A stretch of DNA of 64,000 nucleotides from Arthrobacter sp. FW306-07-I. GTDB taxonomy: Bacteria; Actinomycetota; Actinomycetes; Actinomycetales; Micrococcaceae. A program made the position numbers and the translations under genes. This document shows, piece by piece, positions 17,849-28,000 of this stretch. The notes below the pieces were generated by a model. The model saw only the letters and a list, made by a program, of their open reading frames with translations. It was not told where the DNA came from and ran no database searches. Location: contig NZ_CP084550.1 in assembly GCF_021800405.1 (NCBI RefSeq), positions 4,092,001 through 4,156,000 on the forward strand. Reading direction: 5' to 3'. Position 1 is the stretch's first letter, and every line of letters begins with the position of its first letter.

Positions 17849-19506
17849 GGGTCGTTGCAACACTGCTGGTGTTATGTGGTCATTAGTAGATCACGCAGAC
17901 GCTCGGCTGGGGTGTCCCAGCCGAGCGTTTTGCGTGGTCGGCTGTTGAGTTCTTGGGCGACGTGTTCGAGGTCTTCGGGGCCATAGATGGATAGGTCCGT
18001 GCCTTTTTCGAAGTATTGGCGCAGCAAGCCATTGGTGTTTTCGTTGGAGCCGCGTTGCCAGGGGCTGGCGGGGTCGCAGAAGTAGACCTGCATGTCCGTG
18101 GCCATGGTGAAGGATTTGTGGGCTGCCATTTCCGCGCCCTGGTCCCAGGTCAGGGAGCCTCGGAGGTGTTCGGGGAGTGTCTTCATCGTGGCGATGAGGC
18201 CATCACGGACGGTTTCGGCGGTGTGGTCTCCGGGCAGATGGACGAGCATGACGTATCTGGTGGTGCGTTCAACGAGGGTGGCGATGGCGGACTGGTTGCT
18301 TGCCCCGGTGATCAGGTCTCCTTCCCAGTGTCCTGGAACGGCGCGGTCTTCAACTTCGGGTGGGCGTTCGGAGATCATCACCATAGGGTCAGCGAAGCGG
18401 GGCTGCCGCTGCTGGGGGTCCTTGTGAGGCTTACGGCGCGTCCGGCCGGTGCGCAGAGCTGCCTGGACTTCACGTTTGAGTCCTCCGCGGGCCTGGAAGT
18501 AGAGGGCCTGATAGATCGTTTCTGGGCTCACGCGCATCTCCGGGTCGTTGGGAAACTTCCTGATCAGCTTGTTGCTGATCTGTTCCGGTGACCAGCGCCG
18601 AAGCAGCTTCTTCTTCACATACTTTCGTAACCGGTGGTGAGTGACCAGCTTGCTGTCCTTGGGCCGGGGCCGCCGGGCGGTCGCGGCACGTTGGGCTGCA
18701 TAGGCGTAATACTTCCCATCGTTGACACTGTTCCTGGCCAGTTCCCGGCTGATGGTCGAGGCGGACCGGCCCAGCTCCCTGGCGATCTTCCGGACCGGTG
18801 TGCCGGCAGCGCGGAGGTCAGCAATCCGTTCCCGGTCCTGCAAAGTCAGGAATCTGGCATCCAGTGGTTTCTCCAAGGCCGCAAGTGCGGGAAACGCGCC
18901 AGAATCGGTGATCGCTTCGTCGGTGGTCAGTGTCATCACACCACTGGTGTAATCGACCCGGCGGCCATCACGGTAGATTCGCCCGTTCCGTGTCCTTCTG
19001 ACCCCGTTGTCCCATTCCTGGGCCGTGCACCGGTTAATGCCCAGTTCTTTGGCAGCCTCCCGGCGTGTCATTCCAGCTTCGCGGAGCTTGCGGAAATCCT
19101 CACGGCTGGGGCCTTCCGTGCGTTTCCGCGCAAGCCCGGCCTTCTGGGTCCACTTGTAACAAGTTTGACGGCTCAACCCCAGTTCGGCAGCGGCAACCGT
19201 AGTGCTACCGGTACGCGCCAAAGCCTTGAAGAACGCTGCCTTCACCTCCGGGGTTACTCTCGCCCCACGGACATTCCCGCCATTTATGGTGCCGGCAGAT
19301 ATTCCCGCCTCACGCAGCCACCGGTAGCACGCCGACGGTTTAAGCCCGAGCTCAGCCGCGGCAAGAGCAACACTCCCCGCGCTTGCCAGTGCCCGGAAGA
19401 ACCCTTCCCTTTCCCCGGAGGTATAGCTCCGTCGAGGGGTCCTGCCCTCGCTTAAAGACGACATGGTCGTTGCAACTCCCAAAACTAAGGGGTGTTGCAA
19501 CGACCA
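17849..19506 (-). mobile_element. IS30-family insertion sequence, complete
   Basis: 1658 bp. Ends are inverted repeats: GGGTCGTTGCAACAC at 17849-17863 and, read inward from 19506, TGGTCGTTGCAACAC (14 of 15 equal). Flanking CTAG on both sides is the likely target duplication, although the palindromic centre makes its exact length ambiguous. A single intact transposase gene fills the element. IS30 elements are known to favour palindromic targets, which fits the split palindrome here. Confidence 0.9.
17872..19464 (-). CDS. IS30-family transposase
   Basis: About 530 aa, longer than the classic 383-aa IS30 protein because of an extended N-terminal region with repeated helix-turn-helix-like units (AAAELGLKPSACYRWLREAG, then AAAELGLSRQTCYKW). 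The central HTH segment IARELGRSASTISRELARN is typical of IS30, and the DDE domain follows: WEGDLITGASNQSAIATLVE, LTWDQGAEM, and NENTNGLLRQYFEKGTDLS. The start at 19464 was preferred because the longer frame begins inside the terminal repeat. It appears intact. Confidence 0.92.
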   Translation of the reverse strand: MSSLSEGRTPRRSYTSGEREGFFRALASAGSVALAAAELGLKPSACYRWLREAGISAGTINGGNVRGARVTPEVKAAFFKALARTGSTTVAAAELGLSRQTCYKWTQKAGLARKRTEGPSREDFRKLREAGMTRREAAKELGINRCTAQEWDNGVRRTRNGRIYRDGRRVDYTSGVMTLTTDEAITDSGAFPALAALEKPLDARFLTLQDRERIADLRAAGTPVRKIARELGRSASTISRELARNSVNDGKYYAYAAQRAATARRPRPKDSKLVTHHRLRKYVKKKLLRRWSPEQISNKLIRKFPNDPEMRVSPETIYQALYFQARGGLKREVQAALRTGRTRRKPHKDPQQRQPRFADPMVMISERPPEVEDRAVPGHWEGDLITGASNQSAIATLVERTTRYVMLVHLPGDHTAETVRDGLIATMKTLPEHLRGSLTWDQGAEMAAHKSFTMATDMQVYFCDPASPWQRGSNENTNGLLRQYFEKGTDLSIYGPEDLEHVAQELNSRPRKTLGWDTPAERLRDLLMTT

Positions 19507-19541
19507 CTAGAACCCAAGCTTGAGTGCCGCCGTCGACCTTT
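19507..19541. repeat. right arm of the palindrome split by IS30
   Basis: CTAG followed by AACCCAAGCTT and GAGTGCCGCCGTCGACCTTT (19522-19541); the last 20 bases are the exact reverse complement of 17813-17832. Confidence 0.85.
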
Positions 19542-19631
19542 GTGCGTGGTGCCCGCCTGCCATGTTGAGAACCGGCGTCACACAACGGAACCGCCATCGG
19601 CTCCGGACCGGCAACGCCCTACCCTTGACAG

Positions 19632-20201
19632 GTGACATTGACTAAGATCCGCACCGCCGCCGCGAGCTCCATCGCCGCCGCTGGCCTCCTGCTTACCCTC
19701 GCCGCCTGCTCCACCCCGGCGGCCAACCAGCCAAGTTCCTCCGCCCCGGCTTCCTCCTCGTCCGCTTCATCCAGCGCCAGCGCTGCTTCAACCTCCGCCG
19801 GCCCCTGCGCCGGCGTGAAGGTCATCGTCGATTCCGGCGCCCTGAAGCAGGCCGCCGCCGACACCTCCACCTGCGTGTCCGTGGATGGACCCACCGTGGC
19901 ATCGGACGTGCTGGGCAAAGCCGACGTGAAGATCGAAGGCACCGCCAAGTACCCCACGAGCTTCGCGTGCCGCGTCAACGGCGTGCCCGCTGCGGACTTC
20001 GACATCAAGCACAAGGGTGGCACTACCCGCGAAGCGTGCGATGACAAAAACACGGTCTCTTATTGGGCCCTCTGGGTGAAGCCCGCCGCCGGCACGTGGG
20101 CTTACGCGCAGGAAGGCCTGGACAGCCTCAAGCTCAGCCCCGGTGAGAGCCTTGAACTGCTCTACACCGTGGACAACGAACCGGCAGCACCTGCGTCATG
20201 A
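19632..20201 (+). CDS. DUF4430-type lipoprotein, partner of the ECF transporter
   Basis: 189 aa. Lipoprotein signal peptide with a basic start, hydrophobic core and lipobox LAAC near residue 26, then a Ser/Ala-rich linker to about residue 55, then a ~130-aa extracellular domain of DUF4430 type (YWALWVKPAAGTWAYAQEGL near the C terminus). This domain resembles the beta domain of eukaryotic cobalamin carriers and often accompanies ECF transporters. The stop overlaps the transporter ATG by 4 nt, so the two are co-translated. Start GTG at 19632. Its likely job is ligand capture outside the membrane; the ligand is inferred, not shown. Confidence 0.75.
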   Translation: MTLTKIRTAAASSIAAAGLLLTLAACSTPAANQPSSSAPASSSSASSSASAASTSAGPCAGVKVIVDSGALKQAAADTSTCVSVDGPTVASDVLGKADVKIEGTAKYPTSFACRVNGVPAADFDIKHKGGTTREACDDKNTVSYWALWVKPAAGTWAYAQEGLDSLKLSPGESLELLYTVDNEPAAPAS

Positions 20202-23044
20202 CCTTCCGGCCCGCGCCGTTGCGCGCAGCGGCAGTTCTCGCCGCTGTGTTCATCGCGGCGCGGGTCGTCTATCGCGTCCTCTTTAACGGAGCCGGAACCG
20301 GCAGTCCGGTCCTGCTCAATCTCCCGCCGCTGCGGCTTCCCGCCCCGTACGCCCACGTGGTGTTCCTCGGTCCGGTGACCGGGCCCGGGCTCTGGCAGGC
20401 TTTTCTGTCCGCGCTGCCGATCGCGCTGACCATCCTAGCTTTTGGCCTGCTCAATGCCTGGGTGGATGTGTCCCGCGGCTTCGTGAAGCTGGCCCGCGGC
20501 GGCCCCCTGCAGGGCGTTGCCCGGATGCTGGTTGTCGCGTGGGCTGCGCTACCCGCCCTTTCCGACGCCGTCGCCTCGGTCCGCCTGGCCTTCCGGCTCC
20601 GGGGCGAAAAGTTCGGACCGCGCGCCCTGGTGCCGATCCTCGAGCGGACCCTGGAGCACGCGGGCCGGGTTGCCGCGGCCCTAGAGCTGCGCGGGTTCGG
20701 GAGCCGGGCATCCCGCCAAGGACATCACGACGACGGCGCTCCCCTTCTGGTGCGCGACGCGCAGTTCCGCATCGCTGACACGTGCATCCGGGTTGATTCG
20801 TTTGCCCCGTCGGCCGGGTCCGTCGCGGTGATCACCGGGCCCACGGGCTCTGGCAAGTCCACCATTCTGCGCGGCATTGCAGGCCTCCTTTCGCACGTGG
20901 ACGGCGGGAGCGTGTCCGGCACGGTACGAATTGCCGGGACGGACCGGGCCTCCGCTCCCCCGCGCGACACGGCCGGCTTGGTGGGCGTCGTCCTGCAGAA
21001 TCCGCGCGCTGCCTTTGCCACCACCCGCGTCCGAGACGACATCGCCCTGGCCCTCGAGCTCCGTGGCGTGCCCTCCGCTGCTGCGAGGGACCGGGTACGG
21101 GAGGTGGCGCACCGGATAGGAGTCTCCGGCCTGCTGGACCGGGACGTCAGCACCCTCTCGGCCGGTGAGGCCACGCTGGTGGCCATCGCGGCCGCCGTCG
21201 TGGATAACCCGCAGCTGCTCCTGGTGGATGAGCCCCTCGCCGACCTTGATGCCACCGCCCGTGCACACGTCATCGGCGTCCTTCGTGCCCTGGCCAACGA
21301 CGGCGTGTGCGTCATCGTCGCCGAGCACCGCGCCGCGGCGCTGGCGCCAATTGCCGATTCGTGGTGGGCCATCGAGGGCGGCGCGCTCGTCCCGGGCACC
21401 GCACCCGCCCCCGCCGCTCCCGCCGAATCCTGGCCGGCGGCCGCCCCGGACCACGCCCGCACCCCCGTGCTGACGGCAACCCATCTCGAGGTGCGCCGGA
21501 AGGGCGGACCGCTGGTCCGCGACGCCTCGCTGGCCCTGCACCACGGCGAGATCGTGGCAGTGGTGGGACCGAACGGGGCCGGGAAGTCGTCCCTGCTGGT
21601 GGCGCTGGCCCTGGGTGAAGGTACCGGCGCAACGTCCGACAGCGGCCGGGTCGCCCTGGTGCCGGACGCGTCGGACGACCTCTTCACCAGGGACACGGTA
21701 ACGGGCGAGCTGCGGTCGGCGGAGCGGCGGCAGGCGCGGCGGAACAAGGGCACAGCGGTTACTGCCGGTACCGCGGCGGCACGGCTGTCCCGGCTGCGGG
21801 GAGGCAGCAGCATTCCGGTCGGGAACGGGCATCCGCGGGACCTCTCCGCCGGCGAGCGCAGGATCCTGGCCATCGCCCTGCAGACCATGGATGACCCCGA
21901 TGTGCTGCTCATCGACGAACCCACGCGCGGGCTCGATCCGGCCGCACGGACTGCAGTGGCGACGGCCCTGCGCACCGCGGCAGCGGAAGGCGCGGCGGTC
22001 CTGATCGCCACGCACGACCTCGACTTCGCCCACAGCCTGGGCGCCCGGATCCTCCCGATGCGCGATGGCGTGGCCCCATCTCTGGAACCTGTCGCTGCTC
22101 CGGCACCCTATCTCCCGTCGCCCCGTCCTGCTCTTGCCAGCGCACAGGCGGGGGTGTCCACCGCTGAACAGGCAGACGTCGCGTGTGCCACGAAGCCCCA
22201 CCGGATCCGGATGCCGCGCGGCGCCGAGCTTGCTGTCCTCGCCGTTGCCAACCTGGCCGCCCTTGCGGCGTTCTGCTGGCCGCTGCTTGCCGCGGCACTC
22301 CCGCAGGACGCTGCCGCCGCAACCCCCTACATCGCCCTGGCCATCGCACCCGTGGCCGCGGTCGCCGTCGTGCTTTCGCTGGACGGATCGGTGCGCTCGG
22401 CACATACGGTGGCGCTGCTCGGCGTGCTGGCTGCCGTCGGTTCCGCCGTGCGGGTGGCGAGCACCGGCGTCGGCGGCGTGGAGGCGGTGTTCATCCTGTT
22501 GATCCTGGCCGGCCGTGCGTTCGGTGCGCGGTTCGGGCTGCTGCTCGGAGCCGCCACGATTGCCGTCTCCAGTGCGCTGTGGGGCGGGATCGGGCCGTGG
22601 ACGCCGTTCCAGATTTTCGCCTGCGCGTGGGTGGGCGCCGGGGCCGGTCTGCTCCCCAAGCGGGTTCGCGGCCGGGCCGAGCTGTGGATGCTCGCGGCGT
22701 ACGGCGTGGTGGCGTCCTACCTGTTTGGGCTGCTGCTGAACCTGTGGTTCTGGCCCTTCGCGGTGGGCGCCGGCACCGGCATCTCGTACGTTCCGGGTGC
22801 GCCGCTGGCCACCAACCTCAGCAGCTTCCTGCTGTACTCGCTGCTGACGTCGACGGCGGGCTGGGATACCCTGCGCGCCGTCACCACCGTCATCGGCGTC
22901 GCGGTGGTGGGCCGGGCCGTGCTCGCCTCGCTGCGGCGGGTGAAGCCGGTGTCCGGAGCTACGCCCACTACCAGCGGACGGTCCCGGCACGCCGGGCAGG
23001 GCGAATCGGTGCCCAGGGAATCGGCCGACGCCCACCGGTGCTGA
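20198..23044 (+). CDS. single-chain ECF transporter (EcfT + two ATPases + S component), probably cobalamin
   Basis: 948 aa with four parts in order. Residues 1-170 are a short EcfT-like membrane unit ending in the coupling motif LELRGFGSR. ATPase 1 spans about 185-400 (Walker A GPTGSGKS at 214-221, signature LSAGEATL, Walker B LLLVDEP). ATPase 2 spans about 430-640 (GPNGAGKSS near 456, LSAGERRILAIA, VLLIDEPTRGLD). A C-terminal S component from about 670 has around six hydrophobic helices. In most bacteria these are three or four separate proteins. Coupling to a DUF4430 lipoprotein and closeness to metH point to B12 import. Substrate is inference. Confidence 0.85.
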   Translation: MTFRPAPLRAAAVLAAVFIAARVVYRVLFNGAGTGSPVLLNLPPLRLPAPYAHVVFLGPVTGPGLWQAFLSALPIALTILAFGLLNAWVDVSRGFVKLARGGPLQGVARMLVVAWAALPALSDAVASVRLAFRLRGEKFGPRALVPILERTLEHAGRVAAALELRGFGSRASRQGHHDDGAPLLVRDAQFRIADTCIRVDSFAPSAGSVAVITGPTGSGKSTILRGIAGLLSHVDGGSVSGTVRIAGTDRASAPPRDTAGLVGVVLQNPRAAFATTRVRDDIALALELRGVPSAAARDRVREVAHRIGVSGLLDRDVSTLSAGEATLVAIAAAVVDNPQLLLVDEPLADLDATARAHVIGVLRALANDGVCVIVAEHRAAALAPIADSWWAIEGGALVPGTAPAPAAPAESWPAAAPDHARTPVLTATHLEVRRKGGPLVRDASLALHHGEIVAVVGPNGAGKSSLLVALALGEGTGATSDSGRVALVPDASDDLFTRDTVTGELRSAERRQARRNKGTAVTAGTAAARLSRLRGGSSIPVGNGHPRDLSAGERRILAIALQTMDDPDVLLIDEPTRGLDPAARTAVATALRTAAAEGAAVLIATHDLDFAHSLGARILPMRDGVAPSLEPVAAPAPYLPSPRPALASAQAGVSTAEQADVACATKPHRIRMPRGAELAVLAVANLAALAAFCWPLLAAALPQDAAAATPYIALAIAPVAAVAVVLSLDGSVRSAHTVALLGVLAAVGSAVRVASTGVGGVEAVFILLILAGRAFGARFGLLLGAATIAVSSALWGGIGPWTPFQIFACAWVGAGAGLLPKRVRGRAELWMLAAYGVVASYLFGLLLNLWFWPFAVGAGTGISYVPGAPLATNLSSFLLYSLLTSTAGWDTLRAVTTVIGVAVVGRAVLASLRRVKPVSGATPTTSGRSRHAGQGESVPRESADAHRC

Positions 23045-23407
23045 CGGGTTGCCTTCCGGTACTGAATTTGTGACACTGATGTCCTCTGTTCCCCAGTGTG
23101 AGGCAATCTTTTGACGGGCATTTCAGGTTTCGCGACGCAGTCCGCGCGCTGACACTTCCCTGACGCCCTAAGGGCCGGTGGATCTCAGCGCTTTTACCGC
23201 TGAAACCACCCGGAGCCCGATGCCAATCCATGGCGTTCTTTGCCCTGCACTGATTTCCCGCCACCCTGCACAGCCTGGTGCTTATCCCCGCGCGCCCTGG
23301 CCGGCTTCCGTGGCAGCCCGTCCCCCGTAGGACTTCCCGCGCGTTCCACACCTGACCTTTTTGGCGAACCGCGGCCCGGCCGCCCGGCATCTTCTATTGG
23401 GAGCACC
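23045..23407 (+). promoter_or_regulatory. long 5' leader of the ABC-F gene with hairpin and possible uORF
   Basis: 363 bases with no full gene. A hairpin is formed by GGTGG..TCAGCG (about 23175-23190) against CGCTGA..CCACC (to about 23212). Just after it GGAG precedes a 36-codon frame at 23220-23330, and nested in another frame is a 7-codon frame at 23230-23253 (MAFFALH). Leader peptides of this kind control several ABC-F resistance genes by ribosome stalling. Here that is inference; no alternative terminator fold was proven. Confidence 0.4.
23220..23330 (+). CDS. possible leader peptide (uORF) upstream of ABC-F gene
   Basis: 36 codons from ATG at 23220 with GGAG 5 bases before; ends TAG 77 bases upstream of the ABC-F start. 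It begins [11 protein letters not shown] and is Pro-rich toward the end. No known protein family. Reported only because it has a ribosome binding site and sits where translation-attenuation leaders occur. Confidence 0.3.
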   Translation: MPIHGVLCPALISRHPAQPGAYPRAPWPASVAARPP

Positions 23408-25042
23408 ATGCCTACATCACATACTCCATCCGTCGTCCTCACGGACGTCCATTTCCAGTGGCCGGACGGCTCACCGGCGCTGTCCGGGATCTCCGGCAGT
23501 TTCGGGCCGGGAAAAACCGGGCTGGTGGGAACCAACGGTTCCGGAAAATCCACCCTGCTGCGCCTGATAGCAGGGACGTTCGCGCCAACCGCCGGCACCA
23601 TCTCCACAGGAGGCGACGTTGGCTACCTGCCTCAGACCCTGACGCTGCGCCGCGATGCCACGCTGATGAAACTGCTCGGAATCAAGGACAAGGTCACCGC
23701 CCTGCGCGCCATCGAATCCGGAGATGCCGCAGTGGAGCACTTCGACGTCCTCGGTGACGACTGGGACATCGAAGCCCGCGCTGGTGAAGCGCTGCAGGAT
23801 ATCGGGCTCTCCGGGGCCGGGCTTGACCGGAGCGTGGGTGAGTTGTCCGGCGGGGAGGCGATGCTGGCCGCCATCAGCGGGCTGCGGATCCGGCGGACTC
23901 CCATCACGCTGCTGGATGAACCGACCAACAACCTGGACCGGGATGCCCGTTCGGCACTTGGCCGGATGCTGGGTGATTGGCCGGGAAGCCTGCTGGTGGT
24001 CAGCCACGACCTGGCACTGCTGGAGCTGATGGACGAAACGGCAGAGCTTTATGAGGGAGGGCTGACGGTATTCGGCGGACCCTACAGCAAATGGCGGGAT
24101 TACCTGGATGATCAGCAGGCTGCCGCGATGCAGGCCACGCGGGCTGCCGAACAGCAGGTGAAGAAGGAAAAGCGCCAGAAGCAGGAGGCGGATACAAAGC
24201 TGGCAAGCCGGGCCAGGGCAGGCCGGAAGAGCTACGAGAACAAGAAGGGGTCCAAAATCCTGATGAACCAACGGGCCTCCGACGCCCAGGTGGCGGCAGG
24301 AAAAATGCGCTCCGGAATGGATTCCAGGGTGCAGGCGGCCCAGGATGCCTTGGACGCCGCTGCTTTCCGGGTGCGCGAGGAGGAACGGATATCGGTGGAT
24401 CTTCCCGACCCGCAGGTCCCGCGCAGCCGGCGGATCGCCGAGCTGTGGGGCACCGACCGCTCCTACGTGGTGCAGGGCCCCGAACGGGTGGCGATCATTG
24501 GCCCGAACGGAACCGGAAAGACCACGCTCCTGGAGAGGCTGGCCGGTTGCCTTCCGTGCACCGACGGTGAAGCCGGCGGCAGCCTGCTCACGGACCGGGC
24601 CGGGTACCTGCGCCAGCGGCTCGATGGGCTCAGGGAAGAAGCCACCACGCTCGAAAACGTCCAGGACGCCGCAGCGGCGGTGCCTTCCGGTGATATCCGG
24701 AACCGGTTGGCACGGTTCCTTTTGCGCGGGGACAGCGTGAACCGGCCGGTGCGGACGCTCTCCGGCGGTGAACGGTTCCGGGTTTCCCTGGCCACGCTGC
24801 TGTTCGCGGACCCGCCCGCCCAGGTGCTGATCCTGGACGAGCCCACCAACAACCTGGATATCCGCAGCGTGGACCAGTTGGTGGAGGCCCTCGCTGCGTA
24901 TCGGGGCGCCGTGATTGTGGTCAGTCACGATGACGCGTTCCTGGACCGGCTGGACCTGGACCTCATCCTCAGCCTGGACCGCGGCGGTTCGTTGACCCAG
25001 CTGGCCACGCTGCCGGGCACCTCCCTCCCGGGCGGGGAATGA
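23408..25042 (+). CDS. ABC-F family ATPase (ribosome-protection type)
   Basis: 544 aa, two ABC domains in one chain and no membrane segments. Domain 1: Walker [10 protein letters not shown], signature LSGGEAML, Walker [13 protein letters not shown]. The linker is rich in Lys/Arg/Gln ([21 protein letters not shown]), the ribosome-contact arm. Domain 2: [34 protein letters not shown] proteins act on the ribosome, either freeing it from antibiotics or tuning translation; which one applies cannot be read here. I chose ATG 23408, where similarity begins, with GGGAG before it. It is convergent with metH. Confidence 0.9.
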   Translation: MPTSHTPSVVLTDVHFQWPDGSPALSGISGSFGPGKTGLVGTNGSGKSTLLRLIAGTFAPTAGTISTGGDVGYLPQTLTLRRDATLMKLLGIKDKVTALRAIESGDAAVEHFDVLGDDWDIEARAGEALQDIGLSGAGLDRSVGELSGGEAMLAAISGLRIRRTPITLLDEPTNNLDRDARSALGRMLGDWPGSLLVVSHDLALLELMDETAELYEGGLTVFGGPYSKWRDYLDDQQAAAMQATRAAEQQVKKEKRQKQEADTKLASRARAGRKSYENKKGSKILMNQRASDAQVAAGKMRSGMDSRVQAAQDALDAAAFRVREEERISVDLPDPQVPRSRRIAELWGTDRSYVVQGPERVAIIGPNGTGKTTLLERLAGCLPCTDGEAGGSLLTDRAGYLRQRLDGLREEATTLENVQDAAAAVPSGDIRNRLARFLLRGDSVNRPVRTLSGGERFRVSLATLLFADPPAQVLILDEPTNNLDIRSVDQLVEALAAYRGAVIVVSHDDAFLDRLDLDLILSLDRGGSLTQLATLPGTSLPGGE

Positions 25043-25095
25043 CAGGGAGGCGGGTCCCGGAGTGACAGTCGTGCCGATCCGGGAACCGGTCCTGC

Positions 25096-28000
25096 TCACA
25101 CCTTGAAGTACTTGGCCTCCGGGTGGTGGAACACGAACGCGTCGGTGGACTGTTCCGGGTGCAGCATGAGCTCGTCGCTCAGGATGACGCCCATGCGCTC
25201 GGGCTTCAGCAGCTCGGTGACCTTGCGGCGATCCTCCATGTCAGGGCAGGCGGGGTAGCCCAAGGAGAACCGGGCACCACGGTAGTCAAGCTTGAAATAC
25301 CCCGCCGTGTCCTTCGGCTCCTCGGACCCGAAGCCCAGCTCCTTACGGATGCGGGCGTGCCAGAACTCTGCGAGCGCCTCGGTGAGCTGCATGACCAGGC
25401 CGTTGAGCTCGTAGTAGTCGCGGTACTGGTTGGCCGCGAACATCTTGGAGGTGAACTCCTCGATCTTCGAGCCGGCGGTGACCAGCTGCACCGGGAGCAC
25501 GTCGATCTGGCCAGACTCCCGTGACTTCACAAAGTCCGCCAGGCACAGGTGCCGGTCGCGGCGCTGGCGCGGGAAGTCGAAGCGCAGGCGGTCGGTGCCG
25601 ATCGGGCCGCCTGAACCACCGTCCGGGGCGAGCAGGCCGGCCTGCCCCAGGACGCCGTCGGGATCCTCGCCGTGGTGCAGCACCACTACCTGTTCGCCCT
25701 CGGAGACCACCGGGAAGTAGCCGTACGCGACGGAGGCGTCCAGCATGCCCTCGCCCAGGATGCGGTCCAGCCAGTAGCGCAGGCGCGGCCGGCCTTCGCG
25801 TTCCACGAGTTCCTCGTAGGAGGCGACGTCCTCGCCGCGGCCGGGCTTGAGACCCCACTGGCCCATGAAGGTGGCACGCTCGTCGAGGAACGCTGAGTAG
25901 TCGTGGAGCGAGACGCCGCGGACGATGCGCGTGCCCCAGAACGGCGGCACGGGCACGGGGTTGTCGGTGGCCACGTCGGAGCGGCCGGGCATGGCTTCCG
26001 GCTCGGTGATGGTGAACTTCGCGCCGCCCTTGTGGATGCGCTTCTTCAAAGGCGGCAGGCCGACGTCGTCCGGGGACTCGCCGCGGGCCACGCGGACCAG
26101 GGGCTCCATGAGGGAGAGGCCCTCGAAGGCGTCCTTGGCGTAGCGGACCACGCCGTCGAACTGCTCAGCCAGGTCCTGCTCCACGTAGGCGCGGGTGAGG
26201 GCTGCGCCGCCCAGGATGACCGGCCACTTCTTGGCCAGGCCGCGCGACTGGAGCTCTGCGAGGTTTTCCTTCATCACCACGGTGGATTTCACCAGCAGCC
26301 CGGACATGCCAATGACGTCGGCGTTATGCTGCTCGGCGGCGGCGATGATCTCCGCGATGCCCTGCTTGATGCCGATGTTGATGACCTTGTAGCCGTTGTT
26401 GGTGAGGATGATGTCCACCAGGTTCTTGCCGATGTCGTGCACGTCGCCGCGGACGGTGGCGATCACCATGGTGCCCTTGCCGGAGGAATCGGACTTCTCC
26501 ATGTGCGGCTCGAGCAGGGCAACGGCGTTCTTCATCACCTCGGCGGACTGGAGCACGAACGGCAGCTGCATCTCGCCGGCGCCGAAGCGTTCGCCCACCA
26601 CCTTCATGCCTTCAAGCAGGTGGTCGTTGATGATGCCCAGCGGGGTCATGCCCTCGCTGCGGGCCAGGTCCAGGTCTGCTTCGAGGCCCTTGCCTTCGCC
26701 GTCGATGATGCGCCGTTCCAGGCGTGCGCCCGTGGGCAGCGCGGCGAGTTCGGCGGCGCGCTGGTCCTTGAGGGCTGCGGTGTCGACGCCGGCGAACATG
26801 TCCAGCATGATGGCGAGCGGATCGTAGGTGGTGTTGCCGTCGGCATCGTATTCGCGGCGGTCCCAGACCAGGTCCAGGGCCACCTTGCGCTGCTCCTCCG
26901 GGAGGGAGGCGAGCGGGACGATCTTGGCGGCGTCGATGATGCCGCTGGTGAGGCCGGCCTGGACAGCCTCATGCAGGAACACGGAGTTCAGGACGATACG
27001 TGCGGCCGGGTTGAGGCCGAAGGAGACGTTGGAGACGCCGAGCGTGGTGTTGATGCCGGGGTACTTGGCGGTGATCTGGCGGATGGCCTCGATGGTTTCG
27101 ATGCCGTCGCGGCGAGTCTCCTCCTGGCCGGTGGCGACAGGGAAGGTGAGGCAGTCGACGATGATGTCCTCGACACGCATGCCCCATTCACCCACCAGGG
27201 AGTCGATCAGGCGGGAGGCGATGGCCACCTTGCCGTCGGTGGTGCGGGCCTGGCCGTGTTCGTCGATGGTCAGGGCGATGACGGCGGTGCCGTGCTCCTT
27301 CACGAGCGGCATGATGCGCGCGAACCGGCTGTTGGGGCCGTCGCCGTCCTCGTAGTTGACGGAGTTGACCACCGGGCGGCCGCCGATGAGTTCCAGGCCG
27401 GCTTTGAGGACGGGAGGTTCGGTGGAGTCGATGACCAGCGGGAGGGTGGAGGCGGACGCGAACCGGGAGACAATCTCCTTGACGTCCGCCACGCCGTCGC
27501 GGCCCACGTAGTCCACACAGACGTCCAGCAGGTGAGCACCGACGCGGATCTGTTCGCGGGCGATGTCCACGCAGTCGTCCCAGCGCTCTTCGAGCATGGC
27601 CTGGCGGAAGGCCTTGGAGCCGTTGGCGTTGGTGCGCTCACCGATGGCCAGGTAGGCGGATTCCTGGTCGAAGTTCACGTGCTGGTAGAGGGAGGCGACG
27701 CCGGCCTCGCGCTCTTCGGGGACGCGGGCCGGCGCGTTATCTGCTTTAGTGTCCACGGCTTTGGCGCGGAAGGGCGCCAAACGTTCGACGACGGCGGCCA
27801 TGTGCTCCGGCGTCGTACCGCAGCAGCCGCCCACCAGGCCCAGACCGAATTCGCGCACGAACTGTTCGTGCGCGGTGGCGAGTTCGGTGGGGGTGAGCGG
27901 GTAGTGCGCGCCATTGGCGCCGAGGATGGGCAGGCCGGCGTTAGGCATGCAGGCGATGGCCACGGAGGACTGCTTGGCGAGGTGGCGGAGGTGTTCGCTC

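Noticed and set aside
19624-19640. TTGACA as -35 of a promoter for the DUF4430 gene
   Set aside because: No -10 follows at the right distance, and transcription would start inside the gene.
23240-23407. N-terminal extension of the ABC-F protein
   Set aside because: The extension is Pro/Arg/Ser-rich with no similarity; ATG 23408 has a better ribosome binding site and begins at the ABC domain.
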